Positions 52,999 through 60,923 of a stretch of DNA of 64,000 nucleotides are shown here, piece by piece. The stretch lies in contig NZ_CP102386.1 in NCBI RefSeq assembly GCF_024628865.1, forward strand, positions 1-64,000. The letters are read 5' to 3'. A model generated the notes under the pieces. The model was not told the origin of the DNA. It worked only from the letters and a program-made list of their open reading frames with translations, and did not search any database. This DNA is from Sphingopyxis sp. DBS4 (lineage in GTDB: Bacteria > Pseudomonadota > Alphaproteobacteria > Sphingomonadales > Sphingomonadaceae). Numbering within the stretch: position 1 is the stretch's first letter; the number at the start of each line of letters is the position of its first letter. A program made the position numbers and the translations under genes.

Positions 52999-53895
52999 TT
53001 AGTTGAAGATCGCCTCCGATGCCAGCCTGGGCGGGAGGCGGAGCGCAGCGGAGCCGAGCGGCCAGGCTGGCATCTTGATCGTTTCCGGAGCCGGTGGGCG
53101 GTACCCAAGGCTGCTATGAGGCCGGACGCGATTGTAGTGCTCCCGCCACCAGCCGGTGACGCAACGGACTTCCTCGAGGCTGTAGAAGATTTCGCCGTTG
53201 AGCAGTTCGTCCCGCAGGCGGGCATTGAAGCTCTCGATATAGCCATTCTCCCACGGACTGCCGGGCTCGATATAGAGGGTCGTGACGCCAAGCCGGCCGA
53301 GCCATTCGCGCACCGCATGGGCGACGAACTCGGGGCCGTTATCGGACCTGATATACTCGGGCGGGCCATGTTCGATGAACAGATCGGCGAGCACGTCGAT
53401 GACATCGTTCGAACGGAACCGCCGCAGCGGCACCATTGCCAGGCACTCGCGACTGTATTCGTCGATGATGTTGAGCATCCGGAACTTCCTTCCGTTGTGC
53501 GTCTGATCCTCGACGAAGTCATAGGACCACACATGCCCGCGATGAAACGGGCGCAGCCGGATGCACGACCCGTCACCAAGCCAGAGCCGGCGCCGCTTCG
53601 GTTGTTTCTTCGGCACCTTTAAACCCTCCCGCCGCCAGATGCGCTCGACCACCGACAGGCTGACCTGCCAGCCAGCATGTCCGAGCAGCGCATGGATACG
53701 GCGATAGCCGTAACGGCCATAATCCTTCGCCAGCACGATGATGTCGGCCGTCAGGCGCCGTTCGTCGGCATCATCCTTCGGGGGATGTCGCTGCGTCGAG
53801 CGATGCTGGCCGAGTACGCGGCAGGTCCGTCGTTCCGATACCGGCAACGCACGACGGACCTGCTCGATCGCTTCGCGGCGGCGGGAGGGGCTTAA
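52999..53895 (-). CDS. IS3-family transposase OrfB (DDE integrase)
   Basis: Read after a -1 slip from orfA, this 298-residue part contains HTH_21 (ADERRLTADIIVLAKDYGRY, YGYRRIHALLGHAGW) and the rve DDE core: SYDFVEDQTHNGRKFRMLNI with the first Asp, YIRSDNGPEFVAHAVREWLG with the second, and YIEPGSPWENGYIESFNARL with the Glu, then HYNRVRPHSSLGYRPPAPE. All three catalytic acids are present. The stop at 52999 is 34 bp from the element end. The slip site is T5 in ACTTTTTAA: the second Phe-type codon TTT can re-pair one base back and read TTA. Confidence 0.92.
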   Translation of the reverse strand, partial: LSPSRRREAIEQVRRALPVSERRTCRVLGQHRSTQRHPPKDDADERRLTADIIVLAKDYGRYGYRRIHALLGHAGWQVSLSVVERIWRREGLKVPKKQPKRRRLWLGDGSCIRLRPFHRGHVWSYDFVEDQTHNGRKFRMLNIIDEYSRECLAMVPLRRFRSNDVIDVLADLFIEHGPPEYIRSDNGPEFVAHAVREWLGRLGVTTLYIEPGSPWENGYIESFNARLRDELLNGEIFYSLEEVRCVTGWWREHYNRVRPHSSLGYRPPAPETIKMPAWPLGSAALRLPPRLASEAIFN

Positions 53896-54170
53896 AAAGT
53901 CAGCTTCGACGCCTCTTGCAGGATCGCCTTGTCCAACGCGAGGTCCGCGACAAGCCGCTTCAACCGCGCGTTCTCTCGCTCCAAATCCTTCATCCGCCGC
54001 GCCTGATCGACCTTCAAGCCGCCATATTCCTTGCGCCACCGATACAGCGTCTGCTCCGATATCCCGATCTGCCGGCAAGCCTCGATCGCTGTCGATCCCC
54101 GCCCGACCAGCACATCCGCCTCACGCAGCTTCGCGATGATCTGTTCCGGCGTAAAACGTTGACGTCCCAT
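53892..54170 (-). CDS. IS3-family OrfA (helix-turn-helix, leucine zipper)
   Basis: From [20 protein letters not shown] the protein has 92 residues with the IS3 OrfA helix-turn-helix ([28 protein letters not shown]) and a heptad coiled coil ([20 protein letters not shown]) used for multimerisation and frameshift fusion with OrfB. It ends at TAA 53892-53894 right at the slip site. A longer frame to 54194 exists but runs into the terminal repeat. Confidence 0.92.
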   Translation of the reverse strand: MGRQRFTPEQIIAKLREADVLVGRGSTAIEACRQIGISEQTLYRWRKEYGGLKVDQARRMKDLERENARLKRLVADLALDKAILQEASKLTF

Positions 54171-54376
54171 AACTTTCTCCAATTCTCTCGCCACAATGGG
54201 CTCTCTCTAGAATTGGACCAGTTTTTCCAAGGCAGACCATATCCCTGCCGAGCGATGTTGATCAGAACGAGATCACTGCCGGGTTCAAGGATGGCGTCCT
54301 GACCGTGACCCTGGCAAAGGACGAGAACGTGCCTGCACGCAGTCGCAAGATCGAAATCGGCAAGGACTAGCCCGGG

Positions 54377-55933
54377 ATGACGGCATCGGCCCCGCTGATC
54401 GGCATGACTGGAAAGCAAGCCGATGTCGTCACCTTCCTGGAGTCGCCGGGTGCGCTAAAGCCTGGAGAAACCGCGCGCCGGATAGATACGCACGCCGCGC
54501 ACATATTTCTGGCCGGCGATCGCGCCTGGAAGCTCAAGCAAGCCGTCCATTACGACTATCTCGACTTTTCGAGCGTGGACAAGCGCCGCGCCGCGCTTGA
54601 GGCGGAACTGTCACTCAACCGCAGGACGGCGCCGTCGCTCTATCTTGCGGTCCGCCCGATCTGTCGGGATGGCACTGGCAAGCTCAACATGGAGGGACAG
54701 GGAGAAGCCGTCGACTGGCTCCTCGAAATGCGGCGCTTTGCGGATGGTGCCTTGCTCGAGGACGTCGCCGCTCGCGGCGGGTTGGATGATCGGCTGGTCA
54801 CGAGCCTCGCTGATCAGATCGAAGCATTTCACGGTGATGCGGAGGTGCACCGCTCGCAATCGGGCGCGAAACGTATCGCGGCGGTGATTTCGGGAAATCG
54901 GACGAGCATGGCGCGATTTGGCGAGATATTGCCGGCCGCTGCCGCAAGCGGTTTGATTGAACGGCAAATGGAACAGGCGCTTTGCCATGCCGAATTGCTG
55001 GATGCGCGCACCCGCCAGGGCCGCGTCAGGCACGGGCATGGTGACCTGCATCTCGCGAATATTGCGGTGATCGACGATGAGCCTGTCTTGTTCGATTGCC
55101 TCGAGTTCGATCCGACGCTTGCAACGACCGATGTGCTCTACGATCTCGGCTTCCTGTTGATGGATCTTTGGGCGCGCGGGCTTCAAACGCAGGCGAATCT
55201 GCTGCTGAACCGCTATCTGGACATTTCTCCGCAGGATGAGGCGGGCATAGCGCTCCTCCCCTTGTTTCTTTCCATCCGCGCGACCATCCGGGCCCATGCC
55301 TTGGCGGCACAAGCGGCGGGGACACCGGACTCGGACCTAGCGTACAAGGCCCGGCATTATCTGGCGCTCGCCAATAAGCTGCTCGTTCCCGTGCCGCCGC
55401 GCCTCGTCGCGATCGGCGGGCTTTCCGGAACCGGAAAGTCGACCATTGCCAGGCTGGTGGCTCCATGTCTGGGTCGGGCTCCCGGTGCCCGAATTCTAAG
55501 GTCGGATGTCTTGCGCAAGCGGCTGGCGGGCGTTCCGCCGGAAACCCCGCTTCCCAGTGCCTCTTATACCTCGACAGCAAACGCGGCAGTCTATGGCGAG
55601 TTGGAACGATTGGCCAGTCACACCCTGCACGCCGGGCAGGCCGCGATAGCGGACGCGGTCTTTGCAAGGCCGGTGGAGCGCGATGCGATCGGTCGGATCG
55701 CACGGCGCCAGGGCCTTCCATTCGAGGGTATCTGGCTCGAAGCCGCGCCCGATCTGTTGAAACAACGAATCACGACGCGCGCGAACGATGCCTCGGATGC
55801 CGATGCCGTCGTGGCCGAAGCGCAGGCACATTATGATATCGGCAGTGTTGACTGGCACAAGGTAAGAGCGGACGGCGCACGCGAGGTCGTCGCAGGCAAG
55901 GTGCGAACAATCCTCCTCGGAGGAGACCGCTGA
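54377..55933 (+). CDS. Aminoglycoside-phosphotransferase-like/AAA kinase fusion
   Basis: The 518-residue protein has an N-terminal APH-like kinase fold (about 30-330: AHIFLAGDRAWKLKQAVHYD, RHGHGDLHLANIAVIDDEPV with the catalytic HGDLHLAN, and LFDCLEFDPTLATTDVLYDL) and a C-terminal P-loop kinase (about 340-515: LVAIGGLSGTGKSTIARLVA, Walker A GLSGTGKST). The same two-domain protein is common next to Usp, PHA and Hsp20 genes; its substrate is unknown and resistance is not implied. It begins 6 bp after the hsp20 stop, so the IS in hsp20 may reduce its expression. Confidence 0.85.
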   Translation: MTASAPLIGMTGKQADVVTFLESPGALKPGETARRIDTHAAHIFLAGDRAWKLKQAVHYDYLDFSSVDKRRAALEAELSLNRRTAPSLYLAVRPICRDGTGKLNMEGQGEAVDWLLEMRRFADGALLEDVAARGGLDDRLVTSLADQIEAFHGDAEVHRSQSGAKRIAAVISGNRTSMARFGEILPAAAASGLIERQMEQALCHAELLDARTRQGRVRHGHGDLHLANIAVIDDEPVLFDCLEFDPTLATTDVLYDLGFLLMDLWARGLQTQANLLLNRYLDISPQDEAGIALLPLFLSIRATIRAHALAAQAAGTPDSDLAYKARHYLALANKLLVPVPPRLVAIGGLSGTGKSTIARLVAPCLGRAPGARILRSDVLRKRLAGVPPETPLPSASYTSTANAAVYGELERLASHTLHAGQAAIADAVFARPVERDAIGRIARRQGLPFEGIWLEAAPDLLKQRITTRANDASDADAVVAEAQAHYDIGSVDWHKVRADGAREVVAGKVRTILLGGDR

Positions 55934-55962
55934 TCGTCCAATCCGGGCCGAGCGGAACCCGT

Positions 55963-56358
55963 CTATTCCGTTGTCCGGCCGTCGAAATGTTCGTGCGACG
56001 CTTCGGCATCGGCCTTCGTGCGATGGATCGTACCGTCGATATGTTCCGGCGGCCCATAGATGGTGTAAAGCTGCAGCAGCTTGTCGCCGGTGTTGACGAT
56101 ATTGTGCTCGGCCCCGGCAGGAACGATGATGCCGTCATCGCCCTTGATGGCCGTGCGAACGCCATCAATGAGAACCTCGCCGCTGCCCTTCTCGACCCGA
56201 AAGAACTGGTCACGATCATCGTGTATTTCGAGCCCAATTTCCTCACCGGGCTTCAAAGCCATGAGCACGAGTTGCAGATTTCGGCCCGTGTAGAGAACAC
56301 GGCGAAAGTCCTCATTATCCTCGGTCAGATTTTCGATGTCGCCGATAAATCCCTGCAT
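55963..56358 (-). CDS. Cupin-domain protein
   Basis: The 131-residue protein MQGFIGDIENLTEDNEDFRR has a single cupin barrel: motif 1 KPGEEIGLEIHDDRDQFFRV (His, Glu/Asp and Gln positions) and motif 2 IVPAGAEHNIVNTGDKLLQL (PxGxxHxxxN). It ends HIDGTIHRTKADAEASHEHF, a conserved tail of this cupin type. It probably binds one metal; the reaction is unknown, possibly mannose-6-phosphate isomerase-like or a dioxygenase. It diverges from the 2-hydroxyacid dehydrogenase gene over 158 bp containing ATACTTAGGACAC, weakly like the TTACGTA sites. Confidence 0.88.
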   Translation of the reverse strand: MQGFIGDIENLTEDNEDFRRVLYTGRNLQLVLMALKPGEEIGLEIHDDRDQFFRVEKGSGEVLIDGVRTAIKGDDGIIVPAGAEHNIVNTGDKLLQLYTIYGPPEHIDGTIHRTKADAEASHEHFDGRTTE

Positions 56359-56516
56359 TGTGATGTCCTTCCTGATCTGCCCGCGAGATTCGCTTCAGAG
56401 AGTGATCCTGCTGACGGATTATGACAAAGTGTGGTGACGCTTGCCCCGGATCGACATGGCTGTCTGTCCGGGATCATACTTAGGACACGCACACTGCGGC
56501 CAGGAGAAGCAGGTAG

Positions 56517-57527
56517 ATGGACGTCGCCGTTTTTAGCACCCGCAGCTATGATCGGGAATTTCTCGATCTGGCCAACGCGGCGGCTGGAAATTCGCACGCC
56601 TTGCGTTATTTCGACGCCGGCCTCTCGGAGCAGACGATGGCGCTGGCGGCGGGATCGGATGCGATCTGCGCCTTCGTCAACGACCACCTCGATCGAAACG
56701 TGCTCGCCGCGCTTCACGGCCAAGGGACGAAACTGATTGCCTTGCGATGCGCCGGTTTCAATCATGTCGATCTCGAAGCGGCTGAGGCGCTGAAGATCGC
56801 CGTCGCGCGCGTACCAGCCTATTCCCCCGCAGCAATTGCCGAACACACCGTCGCGCTCATCCTGTCGCTCAACCGCAAGCTGCACCGGGCCTATGTCCGG
56901 GTCCGGGAAGGGAACTTCGCGCTGGACGGCCTGCTTGGGTTCAACCTCGGCAACCGAACAGTCGGGATTGTGGGGACCGGCCGCATTGGAACGCTCGTGG
57001 CCCATATCCTTCAAGGATTCGGATGCACGCTATTGGCCTTCGACCCAGTCCCGGATGAGACCCTCGAGCAGCGGGGCGTGACCTACGTGCCGTTCCCCGA
57101 GCTGATGGAACGATCCGACATCGTAACCATCCATTGCCCGCTCACGCCGCAAACGCATCATCTGATCAATGCGAACTCGCTCAAGCTGATCCGCGAGGGT
57201 GCGATGCTGATCAATACGAGCCGGGGAGCCGTCGTGGATACCCGCGCTGTCATCGCCGGATTGAAGTCGGGAAGGATTGGGGCGTTGGGCCTCGATGTCT
57301 ATGAAGAAGAAGGTGATCTCTTCTTCCGAAACCTGTCGGAAACCATGCTGCAGGATGATGTTTTCGCGCGCCTCCTGACATTCCCGAATGTCCTCATTAC
57401 AGGCCATCAGGGCTTTTTCACCCGCGAGGCGCTCACAGCCATCGCGGAGACCACGATCCACAACATCTCGAGCTTCGAAGAGAGCGGTCAGACAGCACAT
57501 CAGATCGGAACGGAACTCCTGGCCTGA
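56517..57527 (+). CDS. D-2-hydroxyacid dehydrogenase (D-lactate dehydrogenase type)
   Basis: The 336-residue protein MDVAVFSTRSYDREFLDLAN is an LdhA-type enzyme. IALRCAGFNHVDLEAAEAL contains the substrate Arg/Asn region; VGIVGTGRIGTLVAHILQGF is the NAD motif; INTSRGAVVDTRAVIAGLKS carries the catalytic Arg; GLDVYEEEGDLFF carries the Glu; and LLTFPNVLITGHQGFFTREA carries the His. The YDREFL start and the DVYEEEGDLFF stretch are those of fermentative D-lactate dehydrogenase. It reduces pyruvate to D-lactate and reoxidises NADH. With ADHs and acetate kinase it completes a fermentation set. Confidence 0.92.
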   Translation: MDVAVFSTRSYDREFLDLANAAAGNSHALRYFDAGLSEQTMALAAGSDAICAFVNDHLDRNVLAALHGQGTKLIALRCAGFNHVDLEAAEALKIAVARVPAYSPAAIAEHTVALILSLNRKLHRAYVRVREGNFALDGLLGFNLGNRTVGIVGTGRIGTLVAHILQGFGCTLLAFDPVPDETLEQRGVTYVPFPELMERSDIVTIHCPLTPQTHHLINANSLKLIREGAMLINTSRGAVVDTRAVIAGLKSGRIGALGLDVYEEEGDLFFRNLSETMLQDDVFARLLTFPNVLITGHQGFFTREALTAIAETTIHNISSFEESGQTAHQIGTELLA

Positions 57528-57640
57528 GGATCGATAGTCGTAGGATACAGCGCGACCCCCTCCCCGAGCCTTAAGGGCGAACATGGTGCAGCGACTGACA
57601 TAGTCTCTCCATGCCGGCAACAGGAGAGCGAGGCCCCCCC

Positions 57641-57841
57641 TCAACTCCAGCCATCCCGCCTGCCCTCATGACTATCGCGCAAGCCTCGGCGATCGAGAGC
57701 GGAGCGGCGAATGCTAAGCTCGACCTCATCGCCCTTGCGCGCGATATGGACATCGCGAGGGTCGATATTGTTGCGCCGGGCATAGTCGTCGGCCGCCTTC
57801 TCACTGCCGAACTTACCGGCTTCTTCGAATTCCCATCCCAT
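57641..57841 (-). CDS. Small protein downstream of the relaxase, unknown
   Basis: The 66-residue protein MGWEFEEAGKFGSEKAADDY with ARRNNIDPRDVHIARKGDEV is soluble and charged. A GAAGGAGAAATCCC binding site precedes the ATG, so it is probably real. I do not recognise a family. It lies 46 bp downstream of the relaxase gene on the same strand, suggesting a role in conjugation or simple co-transcription. Confidence 0.55.
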   Translation of the reverse strand: MGWEFEEAGKFGSEKAADDYARRNNIDPRDVHIARKGDEVELSIRRSALDRRGLRDSHEGRRDGWS

Positions 57842-57887
57842 GGGATTTCTCCTTCATTGCGGCCGGCCCCTCGCCGGCGGCTTCAAG

Positions 57888-60800
57888 CTACAAATCGAGA
57901 CCCAGGCTTCGCTCCGGCAGCGGCGGCAGCACGTCGCCGCGATCAGGATTCAGATCGGGTGGGCGCTGCGGATCCTTCGCCGCCGGCACTGCCCCATCTG
58001 GCAACGGGGGCAGGTCGGTGGGCAGGGGTGGAAGGTCCGTGAGATCGACGCCCTCGATCGGCCCGGGATCGAACTTGTCGTGGGGGGACGTCCCCTTCTT
58101 CCCATCGATGTCGAGGCGACCAAGCGTCTCCATCGCAGAGGTCTTGTTGCCTGGATTCATATCGAGCTGGCGCTCGAGCTTCTCCTTGTCGTCGACGATC
58201 ATGGTGAGCTCGTCGCGCACGCGGGTGACGCCGACGTTGAACAGGCGCTGGTTCGAGAGGTTGCGCTCGTGCGCGGACATGACGGTGATCGCCTTGTCGG
58301 TGGTGATCCCCTGCGCCATGTGCATGTTGAGGCTGTAGGCAAGGTCGAGCCTGGAGAGCATGGGATCACCGAGCCCGAGCGTCAGGAGCGACTTGTCTGC
58401 GGTCTCGACCTTCACCCCGTCGGCATCGACGCCGACGACGCGAGCGAGCGCCGCGTTATGCAGGCCGCGCTCCTTGTCGTTGGCGGTCCAGCGGATGCGA
58501 TCGCCTTCGCGGAGCTGCAGATCCTTCTTCTCCGAGAGCTGGAGCCGATCGCGCTGTTCGGTCGGCGACAGCTTCTGCGGGTCGAACCGGAACTTGCGAC
58601 GGCCCTCGGCGAGTTCGACCTTGCCATTGGCATGGACCTTGAGGACGTCGTAGCGACCGGCCCTGATGCCTACATCCTGCGCACCGCCGCGGCCGACCTC
58701 GAGCGTCTGGCCCGGCCGGTAGGTCGAGGCATAGCGCAGCTCCTCGCGCGTGGTGTTGACCCGCTCGTAGACGGTGAGGTGGATGCCCTGTCCCTTGACG
58801 CTGCCCTCGGCGACGAGTCCGTCCTGGATCGCCGAGTTGATGATGGCGCGCGCATCGCGGCCCGAGGCGAAGACGGCGGTTGCTTCCCGCCCGGCCGGAT
58901 CCAGCGCCAGCCACATGGCGGCCGCCGCGGCGGCTGGCTCGGCCGTCTCGACCACATGGTCCCCCAGCACCTTCATCGCCGCGCCGGCCTTGCCGATATT
59001 GGCGAGAGCGGCGACCGTCCGCAGCTGGTCGGTGCGCTGGCGGATGTTCTGGTCCATCCGCGCCACGGTGCCACCGCCCGCCTGGATCATCGCGAAGGCC
59101 TTGCCGGCATCGATCGAGGAGAGCTGTTGGCGATCGCCGACCAGCACCAGCTTGTCGACGCCCACCGCTGCCGTGATCTGGTGGAGCTTGAGCATGTCGT
59201 TCGACGACACCATCGAAGTTTCGTCGACGATCAGCATGGTGCCGGCGAGCTTCTCGCGCGCCGCCTCGTAGCGGGGCGTATCGCGCTCGGAGATGAAACG
59301 CTCGTTGGCAAGCACGAACGAGGCGATCGTCTGCGCCTTGATCCCGGCCCCTTCGGCGAGGTCCGCCACCATCTTGTTCTGAAATGCGAGGCCGGTGATC
59401 TCGCGCCCCTCGGCTTCCGCAACCCGGGCCACCGCCTGCAGCATGGTCGACTTGCCCGCGCCGGCGACGCCCTGGACCGACACCGTGCGGTCGGCCGAGG
59501 AGAGGATCATCGTCGCCGCGGCAAGCTGTCCCGGGTTCAGAGGAAGCGCCGCCGCATCCTGCAGGCGCTGCGGCGCGTCGGCCGCCGCGACGATCGGTTC
59601 GGCTTTCCCTTTGCCCTCATCGACCGCGCCAAGAATCCTCTCCTCGGTGCGCAGCGCCTCCTGCGTGGTCACCATGCGGCCCGTCCGGTCCGCTGCCGTC
59701 GCGACGCCCGGAATGAGCTGACGGTTCGTCACGAGCCGGTCGATCCGCTTCTCGATCATATCGACGGTGACGCCCTTGAGACCGAGATCGAGCGCGGTCT
59801 TGCTGAGCAGAGCGACGGGCCAGGCGGCTTCGCGTTCGGAAAGGATGCGCACGGCGGACGCGACGCCAAGCTGCGCGCGCGCTTCGGCCGGCGACCTGAC
59901 CGCTCGGGCAAGCGCATTGTCCACCAAGGGGTCCTGGGGGCGAAGGAGCGCACCCAGCGTCTGGCGGGCGCCATCGACGGCATCGACGATCGCGCGGTAG
60001 CCGCGTTCGAGTGCATTTTCGGACGGCGTCAGCCCTGCGCGCGCCTCGGCCGCCGCGCGCAATTCCTTTCCGTCGAACCCGAGCGCAGCGGCCCTGTCCA
60101 CCCAGTCCTGCTTCAGCGCGGCGCGGTCCTCGACATCGAGCTTGGGATCGCGCGACCGCTTGGTGATCTCGCGCAGACCCTCGGGCGACTTGATCCCGAG
60201 CTGGGTCGCACGGTCGAGGATCTCTTCGCGCCGCTGGCTATATTCGGCGATCACCGCCTTGGGCACGCCGGCGATCTCGAACGTGCCGTGCTTGCCCTTC
60301 ATGTCGAGCTGGTAGCCGATCTGTTCGAGGCCCGCGCGCAGGAAGGCATGGTAGATCGAGCCGATGATGCTGTTGTGGCTCCAGATCTTGTCGGCGTGGA
60401 GCGCTTGCCATTTGCCGTCGGGCATGCGGGTGAGATTGGCGATGACGGCATGGATGTGGGCCTGTGGATCCAGCGCCCGGCTGGTATCGTGCTGGAACAG
60501 CGCATAGACGAGATTGCCGGTCTGGACCGGAACCTTACGTCCCTCGACGTCGCGGCGTCCTTCGGCGAGGTTCTTCTCGACCCAGGCCATGGTCTTCTGG
60601 ACGGCCGCCATGTTCGCGGCCAGCACACGCTTGTCGCCCGCAACATAGGCCATGACCGACGCGGACTTCGGCATCGAGAAAGTGAGGTCGTAACCGGCGC
60701 GCCGGTTCTCGACCTGGGCCACCGCCTCGCCGCTCGGAAGGATGCCGTTGAGCACGCCTTCGAAGGCCTCCTTAGAGACCTCGCCGGACAGCCCGATCGC

Positions 60801-60920
60801 ATCGGCGCCCTCCCCCGCCCAGGCGGTGGCCTCGGACGATCCCTCGACGGTATAATAGTCGTCCTTTGCGAAGTAGTTCGCGGCGCCGGATGCGGAGCGG
60901 ACGGCGGCGACCGACAGCAT
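57888..60920 (-). CDS. traA: MobF-family conjugative relaxase-helicase (TrwC/TraI-like)
   Basis: The 1010-residue protein starts MLSVAAVRSASGAANYFAKD with candidate catalytic tyrosines (Y16, Y22, Y23), then the His triad HIHAVIANLTRMPDG in the context DPQAHIHAV. A RecD-like helicase follows with VQGVAGAGKSTMLQAVAR (Walker A), MLIVDETSMVSSNDMLKLHQ (Walker B, DETS), VLVGDRQQLSSIDAGKAF and ALNMHMAQGITTDKAITVMS-type motif. The Pro-rich C-terminus (DLPPLPTDLPPLPDG) may bind partners. The enzyme nicks at oriT and unwinds the transferred strand. Its start lies 3 bp after the traD stop; the gene order RHH-traD-traA is common on sphingomonad plasmids. Confidence 0.92.
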   Translation of the reverse strand: MLSVAAVRSASGAANYFAKDDYYTVEGSSEATAWAGEGADAIGLSGEVSKEAFEGVLNGILPSGEAVAQVENRRAGYDLTFSMPKSASVMAYVAGDKRVLAANMAAVQKTMAWVEKNLAEGRRDVEGRKVPVQTGNLVYALFQHDTSRALDPQAHIHAVIANLTRMPDGKWQALHADKIWSHNSIIGSIYHAFLRAGLEQIGYQLDMKGKHGTFEIAGVPKAVIAEYSQRREEILDRATQLGIKSPEGLREITKRSRDPKLDVEDRAALKQDWVDRAAALGFDGKELRAAAEARAGLTPSENALERGYRAIVDAVDGARQTLGALLRPQDPLVDNALARAVRSPAEARAQLGVASAVRILSEREAAWPVALLSKTALDLGLKGVTVDMIEKRIDRLVTNRQLIPGVATAADRTGRMVTTQEALRTEERILGAVDEGKGKAEPIVAAADAPQRLQDAAALPLNPGQLAAATMILSSADRTVSVQGVAGAGKSTMLQAVARVAEAEGREITGLAFQNKMVADLAEGAGIKAQTIASFVLANERFISERDTPRYEAAREKLAGTMLIVDETSMVSSNDMLKLHQITAAVGVDKLVLVGDRQQLSSIDAGKAFAMIQAGGGTVARMDQNIRQRTDQLRTVAALANIGKAGAAMKVLGDHVVETAEPAAAAAAMWLALDPAGREATAVFASGRDARAIINSAIQDGLVAEGSVKGQGIHLTVYERVNTTREELRYASTYRPGQTLEVGRGGAQDVGIRAGRYDVLKVHANGKVELAEGRRKFRFDPQKLSPTEQRDRLQLSEKKDLQLREGDRIRWTANDKERGLHNAALARVVGVDADGVKVETADKSLLTLGLGDPMLSRLDLAYSLNMHMAQGITTDKAITVMSAHERNLSNQRLFNVGVTRVRDELTMIVDDKEKLERQLDMNPGNKTSAMETLGRLDIDGKKGTSPHDKFDPGPIEGVDLTDLPPLPTDLPPLPDGAVPAAKDPQRPPDLNPDRGDVLPPLPERSLGLDL

Positions 60921-60923
60921 GGA

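Larger units (their letters stand above)
52965..54239 (-). mobile_element. IS3-family (IS407-group-like) insertion sequence, copy 2, intact
   Basis: The 1275-bp element has imperfect terminal inverted repeats of about 29 bp (52965-52993 and 54211-54239) sharing TGG-CTGCC and ACTGGTCC. It encodes orfA and orfB on the minus strand with a -1 frameshift site between them. A 4-bp TATC duplication flanks it, so insertion is recent and simple. Unlike copy 1 all frames are open, so it is the likely active source. IS407-group assignment rests on the duplication size and on the OrfB sequence pattern. Confidence 0.95.
52961..54243. repeat. 4-bp target-site duplication TATC flanking the IS
   Basis: TATC is at 52961-52964 just before the IS and again at 54240-54243 just after it. 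Four-base duplications are normal for the IS407 group of the IS3 family, and deleting one copy with the IS restores hsp20. Confidence 0.9.
52597..54370 (+). pseudogene. hsp20: Hsp20 small heat-shock protein, interrupted by an IS element
   Basis: The 5' part (52597-52964) starts with MTDQVPVSASKGTPVSRSGD after AAGGAGG and contains the alpha-crystallin start: VPAVEMVDDGKAYRLTVELP, GLSEEDIAVNITEGVLDISG, KKEETERKDKGYLYSERRYG, SFHRQI. The IS at 52965-54239 follows. Removing it and one TATC copy joins the frame to SLPSDVDQNEITAGFKDGVL then TVTLAKDENVPARSRKIEIG ending at 54370: exactly 495 nt, 164 residues. As found, translation ends inside the IS at 52998, losing the last third, including the C-terminal IxI-type motif (KIEI), so oligomerisation should fail. 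Small heat-shock proteins hold unfolded proteins without ATP. The gene sits 6 bp before the APH/kinase gene. Confidence 0.95.

Noticed and set aside
164-54239. Composite transposon made of the two IS copies
   Set aside because: Outer flanks do not match, and copy 2 has its own intact 4-bp duplication, showing independent insertion.
54377-55933. Aminoglycoside resistance gene
   Set aside because: The APH-like fold is fused to a P-loop kinase, a widespread arrangement of unknown substrate; it does not resemble known resistance enzymes.
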